A stretch of DNA of 64,000 nucleotides from Gymnogyps californianus (Eukaryota > Chordata > Aves > Accipitriformes > Cathartidae). The position numbers were made by a program, and so were the translations under genes. The stretch lies in contig NC_059479.1 in the NCBI RefSeq assembly GCF_018139145.2, positions 5,084,001-5,148,000 on the forward strand, written 5' to 3'. The notes below the pieces were generated by a model, which saw only the letters and a program-made list of their open reading frames with translations, had not been told where the DNA came from and searched no databases. This document shows positions 1 to 12,755 of the stretch, piece after piece; the first letter of the stretch is position 1, and each line of letters starts with the position of its first letter.

Positions 1-2198
1 GATCAATAGTGAATGCTGATAATTTATAGATACTGATACAAAAGTGCACTCATAGAGTCAGCACTGGAGAGAAGCTAATAAAGAGATGGGGAAAAAAAGG
101 AAGAACTTTATTTACAATATGCTTTGCCTACACTGGAATGCAGTCACCATCAACATTTTTCATTGGGATTTGTGCTGCTGGATATACTGTATTTCCTCAT
201 GAGTTCCAGTGAGGGGAGGAAAAGAATAAATAAACAAAATCAAAAAGCAGGCATTACATCTGTCAGCTGTAACCAGGATTTCCTTCTGTTTTCCTGCTAT
301 CTTTATAAACAACTTTCCAGGAAATTACCTTTCATGATTGAATTACCCAAAATAATTTTGATACTTAATGTGGAAGTTCTTCATGTTTATTTGTGTTGCT
401 ACAATGACCAACAACATATTTTAAGAGCCTCTCTCTAGACTATCAGTTACTTACTTGTCAAAGGTTACCAATTTCTCTGCTTCTGCCTTTGTTTTGATGT
501 TAACTGTGCATTTCCCATTGGCCACATGTACATCTGGCTTTAGATTTTGTTTAAGGTTTGACCTTTTTGGCAAGTTCTGTACTTACTAATGAAACAGTCA
601 AAAGCAAAGTGAAATATGTCTTTCCAGAGATAATCTGGCTGTGGTGCAAGGCCCATTTATGGAGTCCTCAGTGTATTTTTCATGTCTTTTGTTCTGCTGA
701 AATAACTGGATCAAATAATAAAATGATGACAGGAACATGCGGCATCAAAATCCAGGTACAGCGTGTTTTACCACTGGGGGACAAAGTCTTGATATTCAGT
801 TTTGCTTTCAGCAATCTTAGCAAAGCCTACTGCTTGATAAAGTAAGTACTGTGACACCATTTTCAAAGTCAGGCACTGGCATAAGTGTCTCAACTTTAAC
901 AGTTCACAATGAAATCAGAAGTCTCTCTTTTTGGAGCAAATCCATGACAGACTTAAGAATTCTCCAATGCAGCTAGCATTAAAAAAAATGTTGATAGCAG
1001 TAAAAGAAGGCCCGACAATATCGTTATACTGGGAAACGGATGTAAGATGTGTCAAGCTATATTTTTATAATTGCATGTATGATACACTGGAGTAAATTCA
1101 ATATGTGCAATTTGAATGCTTGGCTATATGAAGCGCTAGTGACTGTGCAGTGACTACTGTTGTGGAGTAATTAAACAATGAATGTATTCTATATACTAAA
1201 TCAATTTGCTTTTTCTTGTTTTCCCTCTTTAGCTGTCTTTCTTACAGGGTGACAAGTAAGTGGTGTGTGTGCACACGTACGAGTTCCATGGTTTTCAGTG
1301 TTACTTGTAAGAATCTCTGTGCATGGGGTTCTTTTTTTGTTCTGCTTTTTATTTTCCTTTGCTTTGCTGGGGTAATTGGACCAAAACCAATGCTAAAACA
1401 AGAATGCTGCACCAGTGCTCATAGAGGTAAAAAGTCATGGTCGTCATGTCATATAAATAAAATGTAAACAACTTCCTGGAATTACTTCTTCTATACTGGA
1501 CTTTCTTGCAACAAAATGTTGTAGTTAGGGTTGCTTTGATGACAAAGTGTTCAATAGTAACTTGCATTTTCTGTTGAAAGGCTAATAAACCTTTATGTCT
1601 CATGTTTCCGTGTTCCCATATGGCATACTGAAAATTCTACTCATACATCTGGAAGAACGTAAGTCAAACATCTCTAACACCCACATTTCAACACAAATAG
1701 AATGTGAGCAAAGAAAAGTTACACTGTCAGCACTGAATGACTGAAATGGTCAAAATGCAAGAAAAACAAAGCCAAAATAATATAGCCAAAGAAATCAGTG
1801 AGGGGAAAACTTCAACAGTTCACCAAGCTATTTTTCAGACACTTGAAAGCCTCATGGAACTAAGCAGAAGAAAAAGACTGGAGGGTGTGGGGGTGGTGTG
1901 AAGCCACCAACAAATTAGAAATCAGAAAACAACTGGTCTTTACTGAAGACAACACTTTTGGTCCCATTTCTGCTCTATAGTTTGAAAAAGATCCTTCAGG
2001 CTCAACTCTTAAAAACAAATCCAATTCAGCTTTTCAATGTGAGACAAAATACTATACCCAGTTAAACAGAAATCTGGATTACTGAAGTTGCTACAAGTTC
2101 TTCAAAACCAGAGTGTGCAAATGTATGTGAATATATACATATACACTCACCAACCTACATACAAAATAAGTGTATATATGGAATATGTGTTTGAGTGT

Positions 2199-2228
2199 GT
2201 ATGTACATATATATATACACACACACAG
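2199..2228. repeat. TA/CA simple repeat
   Basis: GTATGTACATATATATATAC runs into ACACACACACAG. It lies in a broader TA/TG-rich zone from about 2130. Confidence 0.9.
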
Positions 2229-3412
2229 ACCCCTAAAGCAAACTTATATTTCTGTCTTCGAAAGAACATGTATAGACAGATAAATGTATATCCAGAAAGG
2301 TCCTTTTCCTGACTTTATAATTCTTCCTGAAGTTTAGCATTCTGCATCCACTTACTTAAAGGAAAAAGACCTGATGAATTGCAAATTCAGTAAAAGCACG
2401 TTATATACTATTCTTGCATACAGGATGTGACATCTGAATAAAAATAAAAAGATTTTTATGAATGTTTATAACTTTTTACAGAAATATTTTGAAGCTTGTT
2501 AAAATATTAAAGAAATAAACGCCATAGTGGAGCACTAGACTCCTGTGCCAATTTTTTGTGTTTATAAATTTCCCTTGAGGCCCCGTAAGTGGCACTTCGG
2601 CAGCCTATGTTCTTAAAGCCCCCAGGATCCTAGAATTTAAGATCAAAAGATCTTTTAAAGAACAGCAGGTGCTAGAAGCTTTTAATATATAAGATGTTGG
2701 AGACATTAAAAAAAAACCACCAAAACCGTAGCTGCTTTTCACCCTATCGAGCTATATATCTCATGAATCCCGTGAGCAGGTTAATCTTTGACACAGCCTC
2801 GAGCTACTTTTATTGTAAGAAGTTAAGCAAAGAACGGTGTATAACCTGCCACATACCAGTCTGGGATGTAGAGTGGTTTGAACTACAGCAAGCTACAGCG
2901 CACATTAGGATTTCTATTAAAAATAAATAAGGGCTTCTCAACATTTTTCTCCTTAAGAGGGAACAACAAAGGATACAGACACAAAAGTGAATATTAATCT
3001 TCCAGCTTAGCTTTGTACTAGGGTATGCCACAGAGCAAAGGGAAATAACAAGAGCTAGTGCAATCAAATAAGTTTATACTGGCACATAGGTGGCTTCTTA
3101 TCATTCAGATCAAAGGATGCGCCTTACTGGATCAGACCATCGGTGTGCATGTGATCCTCCCCAGGAGGCTGACATCGCCATATAATATACATCTAACCAA
3201 TTGTGTGCTTTCACACGGAAGTCCTTTGAAAAGTCCGTTCTGATTGACTGAACGCTTCTAGCTATACATTCCACAGTCTGAATATATAGTGTGGCACTTC
3301 TGAGTCTCCTTCTATTTGTTTTCAGTTTATTTCCTTTTGCAGTCATAGCACGTCCCTTTGTTTTCAAACTACAGGACAAATATTCACCCCCGGCACAGCA
3401 CCCATTAAAAAA

Positions 3413-3440
3413 AACAAACAAACAAACAAAAGAAAACACA
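3413..3440. repeat. (CAAA)n simple repeat
   Basis: AACAAACAAACAAACAAAAG lies within an A-rich region extending to about 3500. Confidence 0.85.
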
Positions 3441-3856
3441 ACAAAAACCCCCTCTGAATATTAGCAATTTAAAAAAAAAAACAACAAACAAGTAAAAAAC
3501 AGAATAATTGGAAATCCGATGCCACAAAACCAGAATAGCTTAACTGTTATCTATGAAAGTCTTAATAGACACATTCCAGATGGACTGAATTATTTTACAT
3601 AAAGCATTCTCTTCATACCATCGCCCTGTGGTGCAGGCGAAACCATATATTAATAAATAAATAAGGTACAATTTCTCCAATACGTACAACAATCCCTACG
3701 CAACAGTAACTGTTTAATGTACTTTTTACTTTAGTCCGACATTTTGTAGTATCTGTTACATGTCTATGCTGCACAGAGAGGTAACACCCAGTGAGGATGA
3801 GTAGATCCAAAGGAGTATTTTTCATTATCTGTAAGGAATAAAATAACTGACAGAAT

Positions 3857-3916
3857 AGTAAATATTAAAAATGCTCTCCGATGAACAGTAAACATTAAAA
3901 ATGTTCTCTGATAAAA
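3857..3916. repeat. 30-bp tandem duplication
   Basis: AGTAAATATTAAAAATGCTC at 3857 and AGTAAACATTAAAAATGTTC at 3887 are adjacent copies with period 30, sharing the following TCNGAT segment. A few substitutions separate them. Confidence 0.85.
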
Positions 3917-6900
3917 GAGTGTTTCTCTGAGGTGCTACCAACATGCAACTCAAAGCAGAGGAAAATAGGACATTCATTCAAAAAAGGGAAACAGTTACCT
4001 GTCCTGGATTACACAAAATGTCTAACTTTATGTTTCCAAAATCTCTACATATAGTAGACATAAATCCTATTCTTTTATTCCAGGGAGAGGAACACTTGCA
4101 TGCAAAGATCCTCTCCACAGTCTCAATGTGACATCCAAAGATACCTGTCACTATTTTGGTAATACTTCTTCCTCTAGAAGAGAATTTTTTTTCTCCAGAA
4201 GTTGGGAAAACACCTGGGCTAAGAAAGAGCACTAAAATCCTCTGAACTGACTTTAAAAAAAAATAGTATTTTAGAAAGTCTACAGAATATGAAGAAAATT
4301 AATTTTATTTCAGTCTTTCTGTTTGACAGCTTTTCTGAGCTGGCTATCTGCATTAATTCTGCATGCCTGCCAGCTGACAAGTTCTATTTGTTGAGCAGAT
4401 AATTGTAGGTGTTTTATTTTCCCAGTAACACACTATCACAAGACACAAGAGCGTTCAGCTTACTTTAGGTATGTTCTTCAGAACACAGAGGGCAGTGAAT
4501 AATAGTGAAAACTGTTTTGCTTGACAAGCAAAGCATTAATGTGTCACATCAAATACTTTGTCTTGCTCAGTGTTCCTTCAGAACAGATAGGATTTAGCTT
4601 TCATATTTTACAAGAAAGACTTGCAAAGATAGCTGTGAATAGGTTGTATTTCAGGTATAACTTTTTAAAAAGTTTTCTTCGAGTTTTTAAAACTTTATTT
4701 CATAAGTCTCTAAATCTATAATAAAATAGATAAATATTATAAACTGCAACTTTTAAATGAAGAAAAGGAATTTGAAAATTCAAGGCATTATATTACATCA
4801 CAAGCAGGTTATGATTTTCTGGTCATAAATATTATCCCTTTACAAATACAGCTGTATTTAAAATGAGCTACTTCAATATCATTATCCCTGGGGATGAATT
4901 TTAATTACACTACGTTTAAGTTATATTGCTTTCCGGAAGATTTGATTGTTTTGCCATGTAACTTACAAGGAGTGTAACTATGGCAAATTCACAGTCTAGA
5001 TTTTATTCAGATTAACAGCCAGCTAGTGAGTTATTCAGTCACCAATTTTCAGAACTGAGGTCTAGAAGTCTTCTAAGTGCTGTTCCACAGTCACTAAGCT
5101 AACTTAAAGCCAGGCTTACTAGTGACATTTCCCTTGCCCTTTCTTAGGCATTTCAGAGCCTTTGCTTGTGCCTTACTAGTATTTGTACAAGTCCAGATAA
5201 ACCATTTTAGGAAGTTAAATTAGCCCCCAAATGGTATCTTTTTCCATAGAGTTAGTTTTTAGATAATCAGCTTCCTGAGCCCTCTTACCACACGATGGCA
5301 TAAATGCCAGGGCAGCGCAACGCAGGAACACACGGTTGGCAGCAGATGGGAGGACCGGACCCTGCAAACTAGATTTAGATCAGTTTACATTTCCATTTAG
5401 AACAAAATCTGATAAAATGATTTCCCATCAGACTGTGAGGTGAAAACTCATTTTTTTAAATGTTTTGAAACTTACTGTAGAAGTATTTAAGTTGAAACAG
5501 AAAACTGTCTACATTTGCAGAGTACTGAAAAAAGTCAGTCTCCTATTTGCTTCTGGGATTGCCTGAGGACCGTGACAGAAATATGCCAGTTTCAGGGCAG
5601 GAAGGGTGCAGATTGTATTATCTCAAGGTAGTTCAATTGTGCAATTTAAGATACAGGGGGAAAAAAATAGAAAAAAAAATTACACACCAGCACACACGTA
5701 GAATGACATCACAGTTTTGTTCATCAGAACATGAATACACCCAATACTGCATATGAGAAAGTTACACTACTTCACAGAATGGATTTAAAGATCATCCTCA
5801 ATTTGCAGCTCATTATGATGGTCACTTCTAATGCTGCACAAAGCAATTCTTCTTCCTTGAGTTTTGGTTACATGTGCTATATAATCAACATTGGCAGGGA
5901 TGCCAAGGGGACATGTTCTAGATAGTAAAATATTAGAATTAAAAAAGGATCTTTAAAAGATGGGGCTGCAAATGCGCAGGGGCATTAGAAATGACAATGG
6001 CTTGTCACTTAGATGTGGAAAACAATAATTATTCAATAACAATTCCATATTCATGGGAATGCAAGTCCTGACCAAAATGCTGTATCTCACAATTTCTTAA
6101 AAAGAGAGAGAAAAAGAGGATCTGAGCTGTGGGCACTTAATGAGGAGAGAAAAGTAAGAGGAACTACAAGAATCAGAATAAACCGCTGTATGTAAATGGT
6201 TTAGGGCAAGGAAACAAAACAATACCTACTTTTGTCTAAACTACATCTCACTAACCTGAGCTACTAAGTCTACCACAGTGCTAAAGATGCTGCCTAAAGC
6301 AGCACACTGCAGATAAAAGACTTGATTTACCAGTGTATTCACCTACTTTACACCAGTTCTATTCCAGTACAACTTGAAGAATCAATAGGTATGACTCACT
6401 GCTGCCTGGCTTCCATTTTGCACTAGGATAATTTTATTTGCTAAAATGATGTGACAGCACCATTACAACAGAAATAAGATTCCTTATGTATAAGCATTTA
6501 GGCTTATGACTCCCCCCCTTTCTAAAATCAATGGCAAAATTCATCCACATCCTTCTGTCAAATACTGTTCCACTCAAACTCAGAATTCAATTTAAAAAAT
6601 ACCTTTTAAGTCTGTATTTTCTTATTTTTTTCTGTGTTAATCAATCATTTACACACCAGTGCTATGCTTTTATTATCCCATTATTTCATCTCCATTGATT
6701 AGCAAAGAAGAGTTCCACTTTAGCTGCAAAGAATAATTGTTGGCATTTATTATGCAAAACTTTTAATACATAGTTTAGATTTTATTTTTATTAAAATCAA
6801 ACCTATCATGAGTTAGCACATCAAATTCCACATATTACCAGTTTAACACTTTAAGGCTGAATCTTGAAATGACTAAAATACAAGTACATGCAGCAGTAGA

Positions 6901-7079
6901 CAAGCATGTTTATCGCCTGCATATTGGATAGGTCATGAGCCTTCTAAAAAAGTGTAATAGAGTTGCATTCAGTAATATAACTTTAAAAAAAAAAAAAAGC
7001 CTGTTGAGTAAACAGTGACATACTATGCATACACACATGCATAAGCACATATGACAACAGAAATCTTCTTATTACCTGT

Positions 7080-7440
7080 TTTTTACTTTTCAATTATTTA
7101 TTATAACTTATCTTTTTGTCTATTAAGGCAGAAATGAAATAATTACATTGGCTATTATGATATTTGGAGTGAGAAACCAAAAGGAATAAAAAGCCTCCCT
7201 TAAGGGCAACAAATACAGGGTTAAGATCACGTTGATACTCTTTCCCTTTCTGTGTCTCTCTTCCCATGCTTTGTAAAGTGCGTTACTCCTAGTGCAGTTA
7301 GCAGCTAATAAATTAAGCCAGTGAATTTTATAAAAGTGCCTTCTTTCCAGGAAAAAAAAATAGATTTATCTGAATTCTAGAAAGTAAGAGGTGACAGAGT
7401 TGAAGGCACAATGTATCAGAGAAAAATCCCAAGCATTTAT
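7080..7440 (-). other. Predicted 3' UTR of the minus-strand gene
   Basis: This segment follows the TGA at 7441. It has no open frame continuing the gene. It contains an AATAAA that overlaps the stop and a second one at 7097-7102 (tttatt on the plus strand). Beyond the second signal the minus strand is GT-rich (TTCTGTTGTC, then ATGCATGTGTGTATG), as expected downstream of a cleavage site. The extent is inferred. Confidence 0.35.
7097..7102 (-). promoter_or_regulatory. Candidate poly(A) signal AATAAA
   Basis: This is a canonical hexamer on the minus strand about 340 bases after the stop codon of exon 7441-7682, with GT-rich sequence after it. Such hexamers are common by chance in AT-rich DNA, so the call depends on the gene model. 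Confidence 0.35.
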
Positions 7441-7441
7441 T
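7436..7441 (-). promoter_or_regulatory. AATAAA overlapping the stop codon
   Basis: The stop and hexamer share a base (TGAATAAA). If used, cleavage would leave an almost absent 3' UTR of roughly 15-30 nt. The hexamer at 7097 is a more conventional alternative. Confidence 0.3.
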
Positions 7442-7682
7442 CAGTCTTTCAAGATCCTTTTTTGACTGCTTGAGTTTCCTCCTCTAGCCTGCTTCTTTTT
7501 GTCTATGAAGTTCGGTATCACTGCATATCTAAACAAGATGATTTCTTTCTCCTTACTGAGACTTTTTGTCAGGTCAATAACATCTTTTATGTTTAATTCA
7601 TCTTCATTTTTTAATATGTAAACAGCATTAATTGGGAGGAAAATGGACTCAGATTCTGGAATATCAATGAGATTTTTAAGAA
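7441..7682 (-). CDS. Terminal coding exon of an unidentified multi-exon gene
   Basis: This is the last exon of the minus-strand gene model. The acceptor reads CTGCTACCTTTTACAG, with a good pyrimidine tract. The exon enters in phase 1: TT completes a codon begun by the G that ends exon 17411-17507, giving Val. It then runs open for 79 more codons to TGA at 7443-7441. The peptide begins VLKNLIDIPESESIFLPINA, continues with a charged stretch (NEDELNIKDVIDLTKSLSKE) and ends in a basic, Ser-rich tail (KKKQARGG...SSSQKRILKD). I see no membrane segment or catalytic motif. The tail looks like a disordered C-terminus. The stop codon overlaps AATAAA (TGAATAAA). I do not recognise the protein family. 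An internal GTAAGG near 7555 could be an alternative donor. The open frame and splice context are seen; the gene assignment is inference. Confidence 0.6.
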
Positions 7683-9710
7683 CTGTAAAAGGTAGCAGGG
7701 TAAATGGTATTTTTAATGAGCTAACACCTTGAATAAGGACCACTATGAGGCAGAAATGGAACAGAAATGGAGATGATGAAAGCCCACAGGCAACTGACAG
7801 TTATCTGGAACTTCTGTGGAACAAAAATCATTTCCCTGAGGAAGGGAAACATGCAAAACTACTTAATTTTTAATCATATTTTTAATATTTAAAATCAGAC
7901 TGTCTCAGCCACTTCTAACGAGAAGAGGCCTAATACAATGTAAGTACAATATTAGCTTAAGACAACAAACTTTGCCAGTTAAATGCTTGGCTCATAACTA
8001 GTCTATAATTATTCTCTTTACATACAAGAAGTCAAGTCTAAGGGAAAACGATGACCTTCCCAAGTAACTAAGATAGTACACTTTAATTGCAGAGACATAT
8101 ACAAAATTACAGCCATGGTTTTGTAAATTACTGTGTGTAATTTAATTGATAAAGACTAGCATTTACTGCTTTAAAAAATACAGTAGTATACATGAGCAAT
8201 AAAATTTACTTATACAAATAGAACTACCATAATACTGCAGCAAAATGAACTTATAAACTAGAACACCATGCAACTGGAGAGGGACTCTGCCCAACTTTGA
8301 CAACGGTACAGACAGAACACTTTTATCTCCCTCTTCCACAGTTGTGTAAAAGGTCAATGCTGTTACAAGCACTAGACTACCCAAGGGGGATGAGCTAAAA
8401 AGGAACTGCAATCACACTTTTAGCTCTACCCATTTTCTGAGACCACAGGAAAGTCTACAAAGCTATTTTCCGAACTATTTCTACGAATACTACTGTATTA
8501 GATGCTCCTGGTCTTTTCACAGCATAAGAGAAAGGAAGCAGAGATATACAGACACAAAGATGGGCACCAGTTTGTGCGACATATTTCACCCATTTCAGCA
8601 AACACAAGAAACTCAGCTCCCTTTCAAAGTACAAGACTATACTAGAAGAACTGTAAAACTTTTAAAACCGATTTATTAAGAACATTCAGACAGCCATAGA
8701 AGAAATAAATCTACTAGTACATATGCAAAAAAGTGACACAATTACTTTATTAAAGTATCAGTAATTATTATTCAGAAGCAGCTTTTCTAAAGTTAAAATT
8801 TCAATCAAAGTTCTCTTCTTTGACTGTCAGCTTGGAAATATATTTAAAATTTCTTTGCATTTATCTGGTGCTTGAAGGGCTGAAAATATGAATATTTGTT
8901 TTAAAGATGATGCATATTAATAGATAATTAATTTAAACAAACAAACACTAGAATGATAGGCCAGCTTTGATTTAAAGCAATACCATAAATAATCATCAGG
9001 ACAGAGAATCAGGGCCACATGTTTTCCTAGTAGTGTGACTAAAACTTTAAGGGAAAAATACTGTGTTGCAAGTTAAGGGCACTTCAGAGTACAGTCACAC
9101 TTACTTTAGACTCATGTGTTGAAATCCCAGTTTATCCAGAAAAAGTCTCTTGCAGACCACATGTCAAACAAAAACACAGGAGAAAGACCAGAATTCCCTT
9201 TTTGCACCATATGAACTGAGAATGATTTAAGGATGTCTTGTGTGCATGATGCTTTCATAAGTTAATATGAAATCTATGGTGCTTAGAATACTCCTGCCTC
9301 CTATTTACAAAAGTACCACAGTAATACTATAAACTTAGTTCTGCCTTATGTTTTATATTCTTCCAGCTTCCATACAGAGTGTAATTGCTGTCATATAGAA
9401 ATTCCGACATATTTCTGTTTTGCACACTCTCACAGGTTTTCAGGAATACAGTCAGCAGGTATAAACAGGGTCAGTTTGTGTTCACGTATCTGTCACACAT
9501 TTCAATAGAAAGCTGACATAGATTTTCCTTCAGAACTTTCTTAGGCACTTGAACACATGGCAGGGTCTAGTATTTTAAGCTCCCTGCAAGATTTTGCTTA
9601 CTATGTGAGTTAATTTAGTATGTTGGACACATCAAATACATAAGTAAAGCATCACCTGTATGAAGAGGAAGTCAATAGCATAGTCAATGAAAAATAGTAT
9701 TTTTGATAAT

Positions 9711-9781
9711 CTAATTAATTCTAATTTACTTTGCAAATTATAAATCTGTCTAATTAATTCTAATTTACTCTGCAAATTATA
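9711..9781. repeat. 39-bp tandem duplication
   Basis: CTAATTAATTCTAATTTACT occurs at 9711 and again at 9750. The 32 bases available for comparison differ at one position (TTTGC versus CTGC). The unit contains TAATTA homeodomain-type cores and AATTATA. Confidence 0.9.
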
Positions 9782-11503
9782 CGAAGAGCCAATATGCACT
9801 AGTTTTGTGCCTTCTGTCTTTGGTGGCTAAATACGGACATTGCCATTCCTCACTTGCCTAGATACTCTAGACAGGAAAAATACTTCCACTGACATAGCTG
9901 AGATATGGAAACTAAAGCATTTCATATACGTTGATCTTGTTGACATTTAAATATATTTCTATTTTAAATTTGTATTCCTATTCTACATTTTGAAATCATT
10001 TTCCCCAACACTTCCTAGAAATTTATGATAAATAATTTCAGCTAATGATTTCAGAATAGAAATGAAAAATGTTTCATATCAAATTTATAGATTAGAAACA
10101 TTTCAATTCTTTTTGAAATAAAACATTTTCCTTACAATTTGCTGGAATTCTAATATGTTCCTTTCCTGTAACAAATTCTGATTTTTTTAATTAATTATCA
10201 TTGCCTTAAAAAGACAAAACAAAACTGCTTTTGTCTAGTTCTACTTTGGAAATCAAACATCTTGGTGCACTGCTGTCAGTAATAAATAGTTACTGGCTTA
10301 GTCTAAAGATATGGTGAATTTAGTACAACAGAAAAAGCAGAATTGTGGAAAAAAGTGATTATTCTGACAACAGTGAAAAAGTGCTATTCTTTTCATTCTT
10401 TTTGATCCAAGCAAGACCTTTTCGTTTCTTCCTGTTTAAGTAAAAACTTCATAGTAATTTTTTGCTTTGGAATTCAAAGGAATTCCAAAAATTCAGAACA
10501 CAAAACAGGAAATAAATTTTTTATTTCCTCTCTCTATTTATGCAATGCAATGTACCATTCACCATTACAAATGAAAAAAAAATGGCACTGACCCAATCTG
10601 GTTTTTTTTAAGGAAAAGAATAAGACAATAAGTCACATGCGACTTGGTGGCATTCCTCATGTTTGCAGCTGAAATATTGCTATGAACTATCACTTTTTTT
10701 TTCTTTTAAGGTGAACAATGGGAGATGAGCTATATCGCAAACTGACAAGACTGAGTAAAGGAAGTATTTTTTTCTATTTTATTAAGGTATATAAATATAA
10801 CTTGAGCACAGTCTTGGGCAATACCAACCACCCTCAACATCCCCTATAAGGAATCCTACCATCGAAAGGAATAGCAGCAGACAGCACTTCCTGACCGCTG
10901 GAAGCGCTTCACGTTTCACAATAACTGAGCCCCAAAACATACTGCCTTGGTGAGATGGGAGTTTCAAGCAACCTGAATACCCAAAATGGCAACACAATAC
11001 TGCACAGCAAATTCTCTATTAAATCTCAAAGACCAAAATAAACGAACATTGCTGAAATGCTATCAAACCAAACTTAGTCTACTGTACCACAAATGGAAAT
11101 TACACCCTTTAGAAAATTGTATTTTCAAAAAATAGAATGGAAATTACTTTCAGACAATGATTTTTGCTTTTTTGGATATTCATAAAAAATTTGGCAGCAT
11201 AACTTTTAAGCAGCTTTGTAAGCTTTACACAATGTTTTATCTCTCCTTACTAATAAATCCTTGTAAAGCAGACAGTAAAAAAGTCAACACTAATTGTTAC
11301 CAAAGTGTGAAAATGAATCCTTATAGTTTTGAGTATTTCTAGTTTAGATTGGGCAGGACTTCTGACAAAACAACGATTTTCTCTTCTGAAAGATGATTAT
11401 TATATGGTCATGTGTGTGAAATCTCTCAAGAGCCAAGAAAAATGCAGGTTCAAGCAATAGCAGAAAAATGGCCCCAAAGGTCTAAATGTCCTACCCCTGC
11501 CTC

Positions 11504-11521
11504 AAAAAAAAAAAAAAAAAA
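11504..11521. repeat. A18 tract
   Basis: A run of 18 adenines without a recognisable element before it. Confidence 0.95.
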
Positions 11522-12737
11522 GCTGACTACTGTATTATACACAAATAACATGGGAGAAAGTGGCTTTCCCACCCTTGGGGAATGTGTATTCATATTCGCA
11601 GGCCTAAACATGGAAAATGTCCATTCATATTAATATAGTTTCTACAAAAGACTTTCTGTAAGTGTACCAAAATGGAGATAAGGTGTTGCAAAGAACATGG
11701 GATCTGTGCTTTGTTTTCTTTCTCTTAGGCTGCACTTTGTCACTGACTTCTGGAATCAAAGGAAAGATTAGGAACATGTAGAAGGGCATGTACAAAGTAA
11801 GCCAGTCTGAGAGCCAAGAACTGGGTCATCTCCTGTCAGCTGTGAAAACTGCTACATGCTACAGAAAGGAAGGGGAAAAAAAATACTGGTAAGGTATTTC
11901 CCTGGGTTTAGAGCAGCTGACAAATTTGCCACATGGAAAAAACTCATTACTGGATTCTCACATTATATGAATCAACATATAATCTGATTCAACTCTGCAC
12001 AGAAGCAGCCAGATTAGGACTTAATTTAAAATTAAGATCAATATTTGTAAAAGATTTTTTTCTTTTTTGTTAACTCTTAACAGCTGTTTCTTCTGTATGA
12101 TTCTATCAGTAAGGTTTGTGAGATACCAGAAGAGTTTTGCAGTCAATTGCCCCAAATGACATACATTAAAGGGCTAGGCTGAAAAGGATTTTCAATCTTT
12201 CAGTATTCTCCATTTCATGTATTCCCTCCTACTAGGGATGGTGTTAAAATGTATTGAAACTTATCTTAAAATAAACTAAGACACAAGTAGCAGACAGTAA
12301 AGCAGAGATTAAAAAGCCTGGAATGTTTCCAAATGCTTGGTCTCGATCTGACAGAACATAAAGCTTGAAACAAGAGCTGGTCAGCAGTATTCTGACAAAT
12401 TGTTTCATTGAAAAATGCTGTCTCAATGAAAAGTCAGAATTGCCCCTGCAACATCTTGATTCTTCAAATGCCCACTATTAATAAAAGCAGGTTTTCCAAG
12501 GAAAGCCTGTTCTAATTCAAAGCAACCAGCTTTTATCCCAGACTACAAATACCCAGTAGAGGCATAGCAAAGGTATATTGGCCAAGGCTGAGGATGCTAG
12601 GAGTTTGTAACTCCCTGGAACAAGGGACTGTGAATTCCCTCAGTGACTGAAAGCATCACTGACTTTCATTAATGTCTTTTTGATTTTCGTAATATTTTTT
12701 TGCATTTTAAAAAAACCCACATTACTGTGCTGTATTT

Positions 12738-12755
12738 AAAAAAAAAAAAAAAAAA
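12738..12755. repeat. A18 tract
   Basis: A run of 18 adenines following GCTGTATTT. I recognise no retroposed sequence upstream. Confidence 0.95.

Larger units (their letters stand above)
1..7079. other. Probable intergenic sequence downstream of the gene
   Basis: This is AT-rich sequence without a supported gene. It holds CA/TA simple repeats (2199-2228), a CAAA-rich tract (3413-3440), a 30-bp tandem duplication (3857-3916) and a possible degraded interspersed repeat near 3100-3180. Open frames on the minus strand near 455-576 (with a GTAAGT donor) and near 770-890 look partly coding, but their phases do not join. They are listed as rejected. Confidence 0.5.

Noticed and set aside
455..576. 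Minus-strand exon candidate with GTAAGT donor and peptide KPDVHVANGKCTVNIKTKAE
   Set aside because: It lies downstream of the predicted stop codon, and its phase does not join the neighbouring open stretch near 770-890. It could belong to a separate gene at the window edge, but support is too thin.
3098..3180. Stretch resembling a reptile/bird repeat (CTTACTGGATCAGACCATCG)
   Set aside because: Only a short resemblance to a remembered motif (TACTGGATCAGACCAATGG), too diverged to call without a repeat search.
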